Positions 24,935-31,918 of a stretch of DNA of 64,000 nucleotides are shown here, piece after piece; within the stretch, counting starts at the first letter, position 1; each line of letters opens with the position of its first letter. This DNA is from an uncultured Lachnospiraceae bacterium (GTDB lineage Bacteria > Bacillota > Clostridia > Lachnospirales > Lachnospiraceae). The notes under the pieces are model-generated. The model was not told the DNA's origin. It searched no databases and saw nothing but the letters and a program-made list of their open reading frames with translations. The DNA is taken from the NCBI GenBank assembly GCA_947630695.1, contig CANRIM010000008.1, positions 1-64,000 of the forward strand, in the 5' to 3' direction. The translations under genes were made by a program, and so were the position numbers.

Positions 24935-26419
24935 ATGATGAAAACAGGATTTGACAATGAAAAGTACATTCAGCTGCAGTCGGAACGAATCAAAGAGCGC
25001 ATTGCCCAGTCCGGCGGCAAACTGTATCTGGAATTTGGCGGCAAGCTGTTTGACGACTATCATGCTTCGAGAGTTTTGCCCGGATTTGAACCGGACAGCA
25101 AGATCAAGATGCTTCTGCACCTGAAGGATCAGGCAGAAGTACTGATTGTTGTGTCGGCGGCTGCCATTGCACAGAACAAGATCCGCGGCGATCTGGGCAT
25201 TACCTATGATATGGACGCACTGCGTCTGATGGATGCTTTTACGGCCATCGGCCTTTATGTCAGCGGTATTATCATTACCCAGTACACTGCCCAGCCCCTG
25301 GCAGATGCATTTATTCAGCGTCTGCACAATCTCGGGATCAAAGTTTATAAACATTACCCCATCGAAGGATATCCTTCCAACCTGAAACTGATTGTCAGTC
25401 CGGAAGGGTACGGCAAAAATGATTATATCGAAACAACCCGCTCTTTGGTCGTGGTTACGGCGCCCGGTCCCGGCAGCGGCAAAATGGCCACTTGCCTTTC
25501 CCAGCTTTATCACGATTATACGCGGAACATCCGGTCCGGTTATGCGAAATTTGAAACCTTCCCGATCTGGAATCTGCCGCTGAACCATCCGGTCAATATG
25601 GCCTACGAAGCAGCCACCGTGGATTTAAATGATATCAATATGATCGACCCCTTCCATCTGGATGCTTACGGTGAAAAAACAGTCAATTATAACCGGGATA
25701 TTGAAATTTTCCCGGTTTTGAATGAAATTTACACCCAGATCCAGGGTTCCTCTCCTTATAAATCTCCTACGGATATGGGCGTCAATATGGCCGGTTTCTG
25801 TATTTTTGATGATGAAGCGGTATGCGACGCTGCAAGAATGGAAATTCTCCGAAGATATTATCAGACGCTGGTGAATATCACCAAAGGATTTGCGGATAAA
25901 AATCAGGCCTACAAAATGGAACTGATTATGAAACAGGCGGAAATCGATATTGATTCCCGGAAAGTCGTTGGTGCAGCCCTGAAACGGGCAGAAGAAACCG
26001 ATGCGCCGGCCGCGGCTATCGAACTGCCGGACGGTACCATCGTAACCGGAAAAACCACGCCGCTGTTTGGCGCCTCCGCTGCATTATTGATCAATGCGCT
26101 AAAGAGGTTGGGCGGCATCCGGAAGGATATTTATCTTTTCTCTCCTGTGATTATCGAGCCGATTCAAGAACTGAAAACCAAAGTCCTTGGCAATCACAAT
26201 CCGCGGCTGCATATGAATGAGGTTCTGATTGCATTGAGCATCTCTGCCATTACCAATCCCATGGCAGAACTGGCTATGAGGCAGCTGCCTGGCCTGAAAA
26301 ATTGTGAAGCGCATTCTACGGTTATTTTATCCAGCTCCGATGCGGATACGTTCCGGAAACTCGGCATTCACATCACCTGCGAACCGATTTATCAGACAAA
26401 AAAATTGTATCATAAATGA
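24935..26419 (+). CDS. DUF1846 family protein
   Basis: A 494-residue cytosolic protein of the DUF1846 family, which is widespread in Firmicutes and Actinobacteria and of unknown function. Visible features are LYLEFGGKLFDDYHASRVLPG at the N-terminus (given here only as the GGKLFDDYHA core) and VVTAPGPGSGKMATCLSQLYHDY in the middle, a P-loop-like GPGSGK. The C-terminal domain has two segments with NHNPRLHMNE. The length is typical. The start at 24935 follows GGGGAGAAGGG. It stands alone, and the next feature is the tRNA used by the prophage. Confidence 0.87.
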   Translation: MMKTGFDNEKYIQLQSERIKERIAQSGGKLYLEFGGKLFDDYHASRVLPGFEPDSKIKMLLHLKDQAEVLIVVSAAAIAQNKIRGDLGITYDMDALRLMDAFTAIGLYVSGIIITQYTAQPLADAFIQRLHNLGIKVYKHYPIEGYPSNLKLIVSPEGYGKNDYIETTRSLVVVTAPGPGSGKMATCLSQLYHDYTRNIRSGYAKFETFPIWNLPLNHPVNMAYEAATVDLNDINMIDPFHLDAYGEKTVNYNRDIEIFPVLNEIYTQIQGSSPYKSPTDMGVNMAGFCIFDDEAVCDAARMEILRRYYQTLVNITKGFADKNQAYKMELIMKQAEIDIDSRKVVGAALKRAEETDAPAAAIELPDGTIVTGKTTPLFGASAALLINALKRLGGIRKDIYLFSPVIIEPIQELKTKVLGNHNPRLHMNEVLIALSISAITNPMAELAMRQLPGLKNCEAHSTVILSSSDADTFRKLGIHITCEPIYQTKKLYHK

Positions 26420-26485
26420 GCAAAATCCTTGACTTTGCGAATCCCTTATGATAATATAATTTCCGTGCCTTGAAAAAGCGCATGA

Positions 26486-26559
26486 GTGTGCTTAGCTCAG
26501 CTGGATAGAGCGTTTGGCTACGGACCAAAAGGTCGGGGGTTCGAATCCTCTAGCACACG
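26486..26559 (+). tRNA. tRNA-Arg (anticodon ACG), prophage attachment site
   Basis: Acceptor GTGTGCT/AGCACAC, anticodon arm TTTGG-CTACGGA-CCAAA, T-loop TTCGAAT, discriminator G. The phage integrase gene follows 150 bp away with its 3' end toward the tRNA, the usual arrangement at attL. The 3' part of the tRNA is probably the core shared with attR, which lies outside the window. Confidence 0.94.
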
Positions 26560-26565
26560 GTAAAA

Positions 26566-26599
26566 GGGAATGCCGAAAAATCGGCATTCCCTTATTTTT
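26566..26599 (+). terminator. Strong terminator between tRNA and integrase
   Basis: GGGAATGCCGA (26566-26576) pairs perfectly with TCGGCATTCCC (26581-26591), followed by TTATTTTT. It separates the host tRNA from the prophage. Confidence 0.85.
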
Positions 26600-26672
26600 G
26601 TTGATTTTACGCGGTTTTTTAAATTTCCGTAATAACATAATTATTGGAAAAAACATGCATTTATTGGCACTA

Positions 26673-26696
26673 TGCAACACGAAATGCAACACGAAA
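26673..26696. repeat. Tandem 12-bp repeat beside attL
   Basis: ATGCAACACGAA occurs twice back to back, 13 bp downstream of the integrase stop codon. Short direct repeats close to the core are typical arm-binding sites for tyrosine integrases; that role is inference. Confidence 0.5.
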
Positions 26697-26709
26697 AACG
26701 TCAAGAAAT

Positions 26710-27768
26710 TCACTGTTTATCATATAAATTTGCAAAATGATTGTTTGCCAGTGCGTTCATTGCATTGGTCTGGTCAGATAATGCGTGCCGGTATACTGCT
26801 TTCAGGGTGCCGTCACTTGACCAGCCGCCACGCTGCATGATGTAACTGTCCGGGATCCCCAGCGCATGCTGGATAGAAGCAGAGTAGTGCCGGAGGTCAT
26901 GGAACCGGAAGTGCGGCAGGCCGGCACGCTTTAATGCTTTCGCAAATTTCTTTGTCACGCTGTTCGGATTCAGCGGTACGATCCGTCCCTGGATCCCTTT
27001 CCATTTCTCGGCCACAAAATCCGGATAATCTATAAAACGATCTCCGGCATAACTCTTTGGCGCTTTCATTACCCATTCCCACTTGTCATTTAAAGTCATG
27101 CTTCGGCGGACATGGACGGTATTTCCGGAGATATCTGACGAAGCCAATGCGCAGATTTCCCCGCGCCGCATCGGTCCGAAAGCTGCCAGAAGTACCGGCA
27201 GTTCCATTTCTGAGCCGGAAACTTCACGAATCAGACGCTTGACGTCATCATCTGTCGGAATATACAGGTCAGCGCGTTTACGGGCTGGAAGCGTCAAATT
27301 CAGGGCAAATTCCGGCCGATATGTGCGTAGAACGGCCGAGATCAGGCCGTTGACGTTCCGCAGCGTTTTCGGCGAATGGGTTATGGACAGAGTATTTATA
27401 AGGTTTTGCGCATCATCGCGCCGAAGGGAATACAAATCAATTGGATACAACGGCGCGAGATAGTTTTTGCTGATTGCCTTGTAGGACACGATCGTTCCGG
27501 GAGACAGTACATTTTCCCTGGATTCGATATATTTCTGCACTGCGATCCCGAAGGTCATACGCGATCTTTTTTCTGTTTCTTTCGAGGCGGCCCACAGCGC
27601 CGCTTCCTTTTCACAGGTGCGTTTGCCGTGTGGAGACGGATCATCGCAGAAAAATGATTTGTAGATCCGTTTCTTTTTTACGGATCCATCCGCCTGCGGG
27701 ATCTCTTCGGTGTGAGAATAGATTTGACAGCGCCATGATCCTGATGGAAGCTTCTTTGCCTTGGCCAT
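26710..27768 (-). CDS. int: Phage tyrosine recombinase (integrase)
   Basis: A 352-residue site-specific recombinase. An N-terminal arm-binding domain precedes the core-binding SAM-like domain (about 70-155) and the catalytic domain. The catalytic arginine is in GPMRRGEICAL (near residue 205), the HxxR box is HDLRHY, and the nucleophilic Tyr is in the KAVYRH segment close to the C-terminus. It catalyses integration at, and excision from, tRNA-Arg(ACG). The gene points toward the attachment site. An unusual Cys-containing N-terminal segment (SFFCDDPSPHGKRTC) is seen in this AP2-like integrase type. Confidence 0.92.
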   Translation of the reverse strand: MAKAKKLPSGSWRCQIYSHTEEIPQADGSVKKKRIYKSFFCDDPSPHGKRTCEKEAALWAASKETEKRSRMTFGIAVQKYIESRENVLSPGTIVSYKAISKNYLAPLYPIDLYSLRRDDAQNLINTLSITHSPKTLRNVNGLISAVLRTYRPEFALNLTLPARKRADLYIPTDDDVKRLIREVSGSEMELPVLLAAFGPMRRGEICALASSDISGNTVHVRRSMTLNDKWEWVMKAPKSYAGDRFIDYPDFVAEKWKGIQGRIVPLNPNSVTKKFAKALKRAGLPHFRFHDLRHYSASIQHALGIPDSYIMQRGGWSSDGTLKAVYRHALSDQTNAMNALANNHFANLYDKQ

Positions 27769-27832
27769 AATATCACCCTCCTTTAAAGCTGGTATAAACC
27801 AATCATAAATAAATGTTCTGATTGACCGGGCG

Positions 27833-27882
27833 CCCGGAAGGATGATATACTTTACTCGTTAGGTTTGTTATCATCCTCCGGG
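27833..27882. repeat. Inverted repeat overlapping a promoter
   Basis: CCCGGAAGGATGATA (27833-27847) and TATCATCCTCCGGG (27869-27882) are complementary apart from one extra base, around a 21-bp loop. The left arm covers the -10 region of the small-RNA promoter at 27822-27851. It could be an operator or an RNA hairpin. Confidence 0.7.
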
Positions 27883-27926
27883 TGCGTAACTCCAAACCGT
27901 CTCTGTTGGCGCAGGGGCGGTTTTTT
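27858..27926 (+). ncRNA. Candidate small RNA downstream of the integrase promoter region
   Basis: TTGACC (27822-27827) and TATACT (27846-27851) with 18-bp spacing precede a segment with no reading frame. It ends in a 12-bp hairpin (AAACCGTCTCTG with CAGGGGCGGTTT, two G-T pairs) and six T, giving a predicted RNA of about 70 nt. It is immediately followed by the two type I antitoxin RNA genes on the same strand, which have the same layout, but its sequence is different. Target unknown. Confidence 0.55.
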
Positions 27927-27970
27927 AATTTTTTCTTGCAAAATAAATGCCTTTAGCATATAATGTGCTT

Positions 27971-28068
27971 AACAAGAGAGCCGAAAGCTAGAGTACACCT
28001 AGCCGCCGGTAAAATGAGTGTTACAAAAAGTAGCGCCTTAGTTTACCAGACCGAGGGCGCTACTTTTT
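27971..28068 (+). ncRNA. Type I antitoxin RNA, module 1
   Basis: Promoter TTGCAA (27936-27941), 17 bp, TATAAT (27959-27964). The predicted transcript of about 98 nt ends in a 13-bp hairpin (28025-28068) with a T5 tail. The right hairpin arm carries the complement of the toxin stop codon, so the 3' ends of antitoxin and toxin transcripts overlap, as in TxpA/RatA-type systems. The ends are predicted. Confidence 0.75.
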
Positions 28069-28146
28069 GCGTGTTGTGTAAATAACAAGAGTTATAACGG
28101 CGCAAAGCATAATCACAAAGGAAAACAATTCTCCATATGTAACCAT
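28060..28146 (-). CDS. Hol-Tox family type I toxin, module 1
   Basis: A 28-residue peptide beginning MVTYGELFSF, with a single hydrophobic helix through residue 23 and the tail TTRKK. This is the layout of the putative holin-like toxin family (PF16935): a short polar start with a TYxxL motif, one membrane span and a basic end. Such peptides insert in the cytoplasmic membrane and stop growth when expressed. AAAGGGGGC lies 7 bases before the ATG. The stop codon sits inside the antitoxin terminator on the opposite strand. Confidence 0.82.
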   Translation of the reverse strand: MVTYGELFSFVIMLCAVITLVIYTTRKK

Positions 28147-28261
28147 AGCACCAGCCCCCTTTCGTAAAGTACGGCGGCTGACGTAATCGCCCCTTCGGCT
28201 CTCCGGGTAAACACATTATTTTTCTATTGCAAAATCGATTTCGTTGACATATAATATGCTT

Positions 28262-28363
28262 AACAAGGCAGCCGATACGATAGCGTACACCTATCCGTTT
28301 CCGGCAAATATAAGGATTACGAAATAGCACCTTTACTTGACCAGAGCGGGGGTGCTATTTCTT
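28262..28363 (+). ncRNA. Type I antitoxin RNA, module 2
   Basis: Promoter TTGCAA (28227-28232), 17 bp, TATAAT (28250-28255). The predicted RNA of about 100 nt ends in an 11-bp hairpin, GAAATAGCACC with GGTGCTATTTC (28321-28361). Its body is clearly related to module 1 and to the orphan copy at 24.66 kb (GTACACCT, CCGGCAAA). The hairpin covers the toxin stop codon on the other strand. Confidence 0.78.
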
Positions 28364-28438
28364 GTGTGACAGATTCAGAATTGCGATAATCAACAAACCA
28401 ATGGTCAGGATAATCATAAATTCTTCGTATGTACTCAC
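28355..28438 (-). CDS. Hol-Tox family type I toxin, module 2
   Basis: A 27-residue peptide with GTG start. It begins MSTYEEFMII, has one hydrophobic helix (about residues 8-23) and ends LNLSHKK. It is a textbook member of the putative holin-like toxin family. A strong GGAAGGAGGCGG ribosome site lies 9 bases upstream, and the leader begins from a TATAAT at 28509-28514 on the minus strand. It is expected to be repressed by the convergent RNA at 28262-28363. It lies in the lysogeny arm between integrase and repressor, where it could act as an addiction or exclusion element. Confidence 0.85.
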   Translation of the reverse strand: MSTYEEFMIILTIGLLIIAILNLSHKK

Positions 28439-28524
28439 GAGAACCGCCTCCTTCCTTCAAGGCTCGGAACGGAGGTATTCACACCCTATCGGCTGCCCGG
28501 TTAAGCATATTATATTTTCAATTT

Positions 28525-28773
28525 TCAGGCATCCCAGTAACTGCCGCAGTCCTGGCAGACGCACTGCGCGACATGCCGTTGTTTTAGCTTCTGCCGCTTC
28601 GGGATAAAGATCTTTGCAAACAGCGCGATCCAGAAGAAATAAAACCACTTTATCGGGATCCACCACCAGCTGACGCACAGCCACCACAAGCAGCCGTGGT
28701 GTTTATCTTTGAGCTGGGTTTCTGTTACCAGCTGCACATTTACATTTTCACTTCCGCAGTTCGGGCATTTCAT
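28525..28773 (-). CDS. Zinc-ribbon membrane protein, 82 aa
   Basis: A small protein with CPNCGS at the N-terminus and CVCQDCGS near the C-terminus, which together form a four-cysteine zinc ribbon. Between them lies a Trp-rich hydrophobic segment (WWLCVSWWWIPIKWFYFFWIA) that is probably one or two membrane spans, broken here as WWLCVSWWW and IKWFYFFWIALF. Proteins of this shape occur in Firmicutes genomes and prophages without known function. It is encoded on the lysogenic strand, so expression in the lysogen is likely. The membrane topology places the ribbon in the cytosol. Confidence 0.75.
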   Translation of the reverse strand: MKCPNCGSENVNVQLVTETQLKDKHHGCLWWLCVSWWWIPIKWFYFFWIALFAKIFIPKRQKLKQRHVAQCVCQDCGSYWDA

Positions 28774-28857
28774 GGCGATCAGTCCTTTTTGAAAGTAATA
28801 CCAGTTTTGTTCATGGCGGGGATATTATTTCATATCCCCGCAAAGAATTTAAGTTCG

Positions 28858-29358
28858 TTACATCGCTGAATCCATGTAAGCAGATGTGATCGATTCTGCG
28901 CATTGCATATAGACGTCGTTCAGTTTGCCCGCCCATTCTTCATACACTTCAGTCGAATCTCCATTTTTCAACATCAGCGCAGCCATTTTTTCAGTTCCTT
29001 CGGTAGATATCTTTGCAAGTTCTTCCGTCTTTTTGGTGCTGATTTCTGCCAGTTCCTGAACATTTCCTTCATGGCCGGCAGCTTCGGCTTTGTATTCTTC
29101 AACAAGGCCCGGAGCGGCGTCATTCAGCTTTTGGGTGTACTCATCCAGAATGCTTTGATAGGTTTCGTCTGCAGCGGAAGCATCTTCTGTGGGTTCCGCG
29201 GCGGATGTGTCATCTGTAGGATCCGCAGCGGGCGCCTGCGTGTTTTGCTCCGTGGTTGTTCCGTTTCCGCTCTGGTTGTCATCAGATTTTGTTCCACAGG
29301 CAACGCACAGGAAGGACATAAGAAGGCACAGCATCATAGCAATATATTTTTTCTTCAT
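28858..29358 (-). CDS. Predicted lipoprotein, 166 aa
   Basis: The N-terminus MKKKYIAMMLCLLMSFL leads into a lipobox LCVAC with the acylated Cys at residue 21, so the mature protein should be anchored on the outer face of the membrane. A Thr/Ala/Asp-rich linker (about 25-60) follows. The rest is a helical domain with the repeated ELAEIST-ELAKIST heptad-like units (about 110-130). No catalytic motif is seen. Its place on the lysogenic strand between integrase and repressor fits a lysogenic conversion or superinfection-exclusion gene; that is inference. Confidence 0.78.
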   Translation of the reverse strand: MKKKYIAMMLCLLMSFLCVACGTKSDDNQSGNGTTTEQNTQAPAADPTDDTSAAEPTEDASAADETYQSILDEYTQKLNDAAPGLVEEYKAEAAGHEGNVQELAEISTKKTEELAKISTEGTEKMAALMLKNGDSTEVYEEWAGKLNDVYMQCAESITSAYMDSAM

Positions 29359-29501
29359 TCGATTATTTCTCCAATCTGTTTAATATGATAAAAATTTGAT
29401 GTTCTTTAATATGCGATTTTTGTATGCGGGGGGGGTGGTACGTCTCTATAGGAAAGATGGATTCGATCTTATGCAACATCCTTGTTTTCCTCCGGTTTTT
29501 A

Positions 29502-30158
29502 TTAAAATTTTGCCCTTAACTCTACAACTTTTCCAATAATTCTGACCGGTTTACTTTCTATTTCTTCCGTGGAAAAATATAAAGGCTCATATTTCGGATT
29601 CGTTGATAATAGAACGATTCCGTTTGCGTATTTCTTTAATCGCTTGCAGGTGGCTTCATCACCATTGACAAGGGCGATTACGATTTCGTCTGATTCCGCA
29701 TCGTTTTGCTGGCGGACAATAACGACGTCGCCGTCGCGCATTCTCGGCTCCATGCTGTCACCATGTATCTGCAGGCCAAAGAAGGAGCCGGTTTTTGCCA
29801 TTTCTTCTGTAATTTCTTCTGTATCAACAATATCTTCAATTGCCTCAATCGGGATCCCGGCAGCAACACGGCCTAGGACATTTATGACAACGCCGTGGTT
29901 TAATTTGATATCATGAGAATCATTATGGTCATCCCAGCAGAGTATTTCGTTGACGGTCACGTTTAGAGCCTCTGCAATAGATTTAAGTTTAGACTGAGAC
30001 ACATCATTGATTCCCAATTCAATCTTGTTGATTGTGCTACGCGATGTGTACCCACTTTTTTTAGCAAGCTCATCCTGAGACATTTTCCTGTCTATACGAA
30101 GTTGTTTAATTCTTGTGCCTATTCGGATAAGATATTCTTTGCGTTGGTTTTCATTCAT
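29502..30158 (-). CDS. CI-type repressor with S24 peptidase domain
   Basis: A 218-residue phage repressor. The N-terminal HTH_3 domain (about 10-72) reads MSQDELAKKSGYTSRSTIN. The C-terminal S24/LexA-like domain has the self-cleavage bond at Ala100-Gly101 (RVAAGIP), the nucleophile Ser135 (HGDSMEP) and the Lys172 base (ATCKRLK). RecA-stimulated cleavage after DNA damage would induce the prophage. The ATG at 30158 is preferred (AAAGGGTG upstream) over an in-frame GTG at 30167. It faces the Cro-like gene across a region with two divergent promoters. Confidence 0.92.
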   Translation of the reverse strand: MNENQRKEYLIRIGTRIKQLRIDRKMSQDELAKKSGYTSRSTINKIELGINDVSQSKLKSIAEALNVTVNEILCWDDHNDSHDIKLNHGVVINVLGRVAAGIPIEAIEDIVDTEEITEEMAKTGSFFGLQIHGDSMEPRMRDGDVVIVRQQNDAESDEIVIALVNGDEATCKRLKKYANGIVLLSTNPKYEPLYFSTEEIESKPVRIIGKVVELRAKF

Positions 30159-30182
30159 TTCTTTCACCCTTTCTTAATGTGG

Positions 30183-30211
30183 ATTGTAACATAGTGTCCC
30201 CACAAAATCAA
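30183..30211 (-). promoter_or_regulatory. Repressor maintenance promoter
   Basis: Minus strand TTGATT (30206-30211) and TACAAT (30183-30188) with 17-bp spacing, 25 bp before the repressor start. Confidence 0.7.
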
Positions 30212-30239
30212 CTTTTTTCAATTATTTTATAAAAAAGTG

Positions 30240-30268
30240 TTGACATTCAATTAACAAAGCTCTATTAT
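30240..30268 (+). promoter_or_regulatory. Early rightward promoter (PR equivalent)
   Basis: Consensus TTGACA (30240-30245) and TATTAT (30263-30268) with 17-bp spacing. It would drive the Cro-like gene and the early operon. An operator palindrome lies just after the -10 box. Confidence 0.8.
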
Positions 30269-30274
30269 ACCATG

Positions 30275-30293
30275 TGTAGATAGAAAATCTACA
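30275..30293. promoter_or_regulatory. Operator palindrome of the lysogeny switch
   Basis: TGTAGAT-AGAAA-ATCTACA is a perfect 7-bp inverted repeat with a 5-bp spacer. It covers the expected start site of the early promoter, where a bound repressor or Cro would block transcription. Confidence 0.75.
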
Positions 30294-30325
30294 AAAGCAA
30301 ATCATATTGATAGGGGGTGAGATAT

Positions 30326-30556
30326 TTGACTGACACAAAACTCTTGCGTGAAAAAATAGAAGACTCAGGATACAAACTGACTTTTATAGCAAAGCAGCTC
30401 GATATTACTTATGCCGGCCTCTTAAAGAAGATAAATAATGAAACCGAGTTCAAAGTAAGTGAAGTTGCGGTTCTTAGGGAACTTTTGAAACTTGGCACTG
30501 AAGATGTGCAAAAAATTTTTTTTGGCCTGAATGTAGATTGTAAAGGGACAAAATGA
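30326..30556 (+). CDS. Cro-like small XRE DNA-binding protein
   Basis: A 76-residue protein starting at TTG with AGGGGGTG seven bases upstream. The sequence LTFIAKQLDITYAGLLKKINN is a helix-turn-helix of the XRE/Cro type, seen as AKQLDITYAGLLKK. It is the first gene of the rightward early operon, the position of Cro. It probably binds the palindrome at 30275-30293 and competes with the repressor. An upstream in-frame GTG at 30317 is a less likely start because the ribosome site then overlaps it. Confidence 0.82.
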   Translation: MTDTKLLREKIEDSGYKLTFIAKQLDITYAGLLKKINNETEFKVSEVAVLRELLKLGTEDVQKIFFGLNVDCKGTK

Positions 30557-30578
30557 TATTAAAAAGGGAGAATGTGAG

Positions 30579-30749
30579 ATGAATAACATTTCAAAAGATC
30601 AGATCGACGATGCTGAAAAGCTTTGCCAGCTCATCCAGAAGGTTCCGGATGAGAAACGGCAAATGGTTGCTGCTGTTGTTACGGCCTATATCGAAGGGCT
30701 GGAGGCCGGCAGCAGGTTGGCAGAAGAGGAAAGGAAGGTGATGAAATGA
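30579..30749 (+). CDS. Small phage protein, 56 aa
   Basis: ATG at 30579 with AAGGGAG 7-8 bases upstream; the stop TGA at 30747-30749 overlaps the next start in ATGA. The protein is helical and charged, beginning MNNISKDQID and ending AEEERKVMK, with a central QMVAAVVTAYIEG helix. It is of the type often found just after cro in Firmicutes prophages. Function unknown. Confidence 0.75.
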   Translation: MNNISKDQIDDAEKLCQLIQKVPDEKRQMVAAVVTAYIEGLEAGSRLAEEERKVMK

Positions 30750-31045
30750 GTTGGAGCGGACACAGTGGGACACCCGGGTTGCCATCATTAGAACCCGAGG
30801 AACAAAAGAAAATTTCGGTGTTTGTGACGAAATATCAGGAGATGGTCGATGACATAGCCGACAAGTACGGCATTGATCAGGAAGAAGTGTGCATGGGCAC
30901 TTCAGATATTCCGCCCAATGACCCGACAATTTTAGTATACGTTCAAATAGGAGATGGCTATATGCTTATATCCGTGCGGAAAGCCTTTCGCTCAGATGGC
31001 CGCTGGATATGTAGGGGGTATTGGAGTTGCCCGCTGAATATATAG
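30746..31045 (+). CDS. Hypothetical phage protein, 99 aa
   Basis: I do not recognise it. The start overlaps the preceding stop (ATGA) and has AAGGAAGGTG upstream, so it is part of the early operon. The protein is soluble and acidic in the middle, with a Trp/Cys-containing C-terminus (GRWICRGYWSCPLNI). It ends 20 bp before a convergent gene. Confidence 0.65.
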   Translation: MSWSGHSGTPGLPSLEPEEQKKISVFVTKYQEMVDDIADKYGIDQEEVCMGTSDIPPNDPTILVYVQIGDGYMLISVRKAFRSDGRWICRGYWSCPLNI

Positions 31046-31065
31046 AGGGTATTGGGTGTGATGTC

Positions 31066-31821
31066 TTACGATAATCCAAATGTTTCAAGGATCAGATTCA
31101 AACCGGGATGGCTATCTTCTGGAGTAAGGGAAAAGAGGCCCTTTATTGCTTCACGAAATGAAAGTGAAGAATCCATTTTGGGTAAAAATTGAATGAAATG
31201 CCATGTGTCCGGATGCTGATTAAAAACTGAAAGTAAAGTTTGCGCCACTTGAGCGTTATATCCCCTTTGTTCAGGATTAATCGTCATACTTTCCAGAAGG
31301 TGCCGATATTCGTTTGAGAACAGTTTATCGACGGGAAATGGAATTGCTTTCTGTTTGTCCTTTTTAACGTATTGGCTGAATGTATAAAAATAAAACTGCT
31401 TATTTTTTGTTTTGCTTTCATAATACTTGAAAAAATTACCAGAAGAACGCCAATATTTCCCGACTTCAGGAAGAACATAATACGACGCCATTTCACAAAT
31501 GGATTCTTCAAACCATCGGAATTTATCCGGAACATCTGATGGGATGACAGCATGGCAGAGTTCATGCGAAAACTGATAGGCTACACGGTTCCAGTCTCCC
31601 GGAGGCGACGTGATAATGATTTGTTTGTTCGATCGGTCGCATAAGGGATTCGTGTATTGATCTGAAAAACATATTTTCCATCTCGTGGGGTCAAAGGATG
31701 GAAAGAAAGCAAGGAAAATGTGGGCGACGGAATTGATGGTAAAAAACAGTTGTTTGATATCGGTTGGATCATTGTAAAAAGAAGGATACTCAACCTTAAA
31801 TTTTCCAGATAAATTCTTCAT
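31066..31821 (-). CDS. Predicted zincin metallopeptidase, antisense to the early operon
   Basis: A 251-residue protein with a gluzincin-type motif. HELCH supplies His86, Glu87 and His90. About 15 residues later WFEESICEMAS offers Glu105/106/110 as third zinc ligand. There is no signal peptide, so it acts inside the cell or is released by lysis. The start at 31821 has AAAAGGAAAATGAGC upstream; earlier ATGs are poorly placed. It is the only leftward gene inside the early region, the position of a moron cargo gene expressed from the prophage. It is not the ImmA/IrrE repressor protease in sequence. Its substrate is unknown. Confidence 0.7.
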   Translation of the reverse strand: MKNLSGKFKVEYPSFYNDPTDIKQLFFTINSVAHIFLAFFPSFDPTRWKICFSDQYTNPLCDRSNKQIIITSPPGDWNRVAYQFSHELCHAVIPSDVPDKFRWFEESICEMASYYVLPEVGKYWRSSGNFFKYYESKTKNKQFYFYTFSQYVKKDKQKAIPFPVDKLFSNEYRHLLESMTINPEQRGYNAQVAQTLLSVFNQHPDTWHFIQFLPKMDSSLSFREAIKGLFSLTPEDSHPGLNLILETFGLS

Positions 31822-31918
31822 GCTCATTTTCCTTTTAACCATTTTTCGATATGTGATGTAAGCATATTTAAACATAAGGCATTATTAAAAAATTGTCAAA
31901 TGAAAGGAAGGGAATGAA

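Larger units (their letters stand above)
27959..28220. repeat. Inverted repeat flanking toxin-antitoxin module 1
   Basis: The antitoxin promoter and leader (27959-27987) and the reverse complement of the toxin leader (28192-28220) match at about 23 of 29 positions. The shared parts are ATAATGTG and AGAGCCGAA. The variant bases are those of this module, not of module 2. Confidence 0.65.
28250..28514. repeat. Inverted repeat flanking toxin-antitoxin module 2
   Basis: The 28 bases 28250-28277 (antitoxin -10 and leader) equal the reverse complement of 28487-28514 (toxin -10 and leader) at 26 of 28 positions. Both contain TATAATATGCTTAAC and GGCAGCCGATA. A toxin transcript reading the whole module would therefore carry complementary 5' and 3' ends. 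Confidence 0.82.

Noticed and set aside
24884..25588. Minus-strand frame opposite DUF1846
   Set aside because: Antisense shadow; the plus-strand protein is a recognised family with a good start.
31066..31821. ImmA/IrrE anti-repressor protease
   Set aside because: The HELCH context and length do not match ImmA, and it is not next to the repressor.
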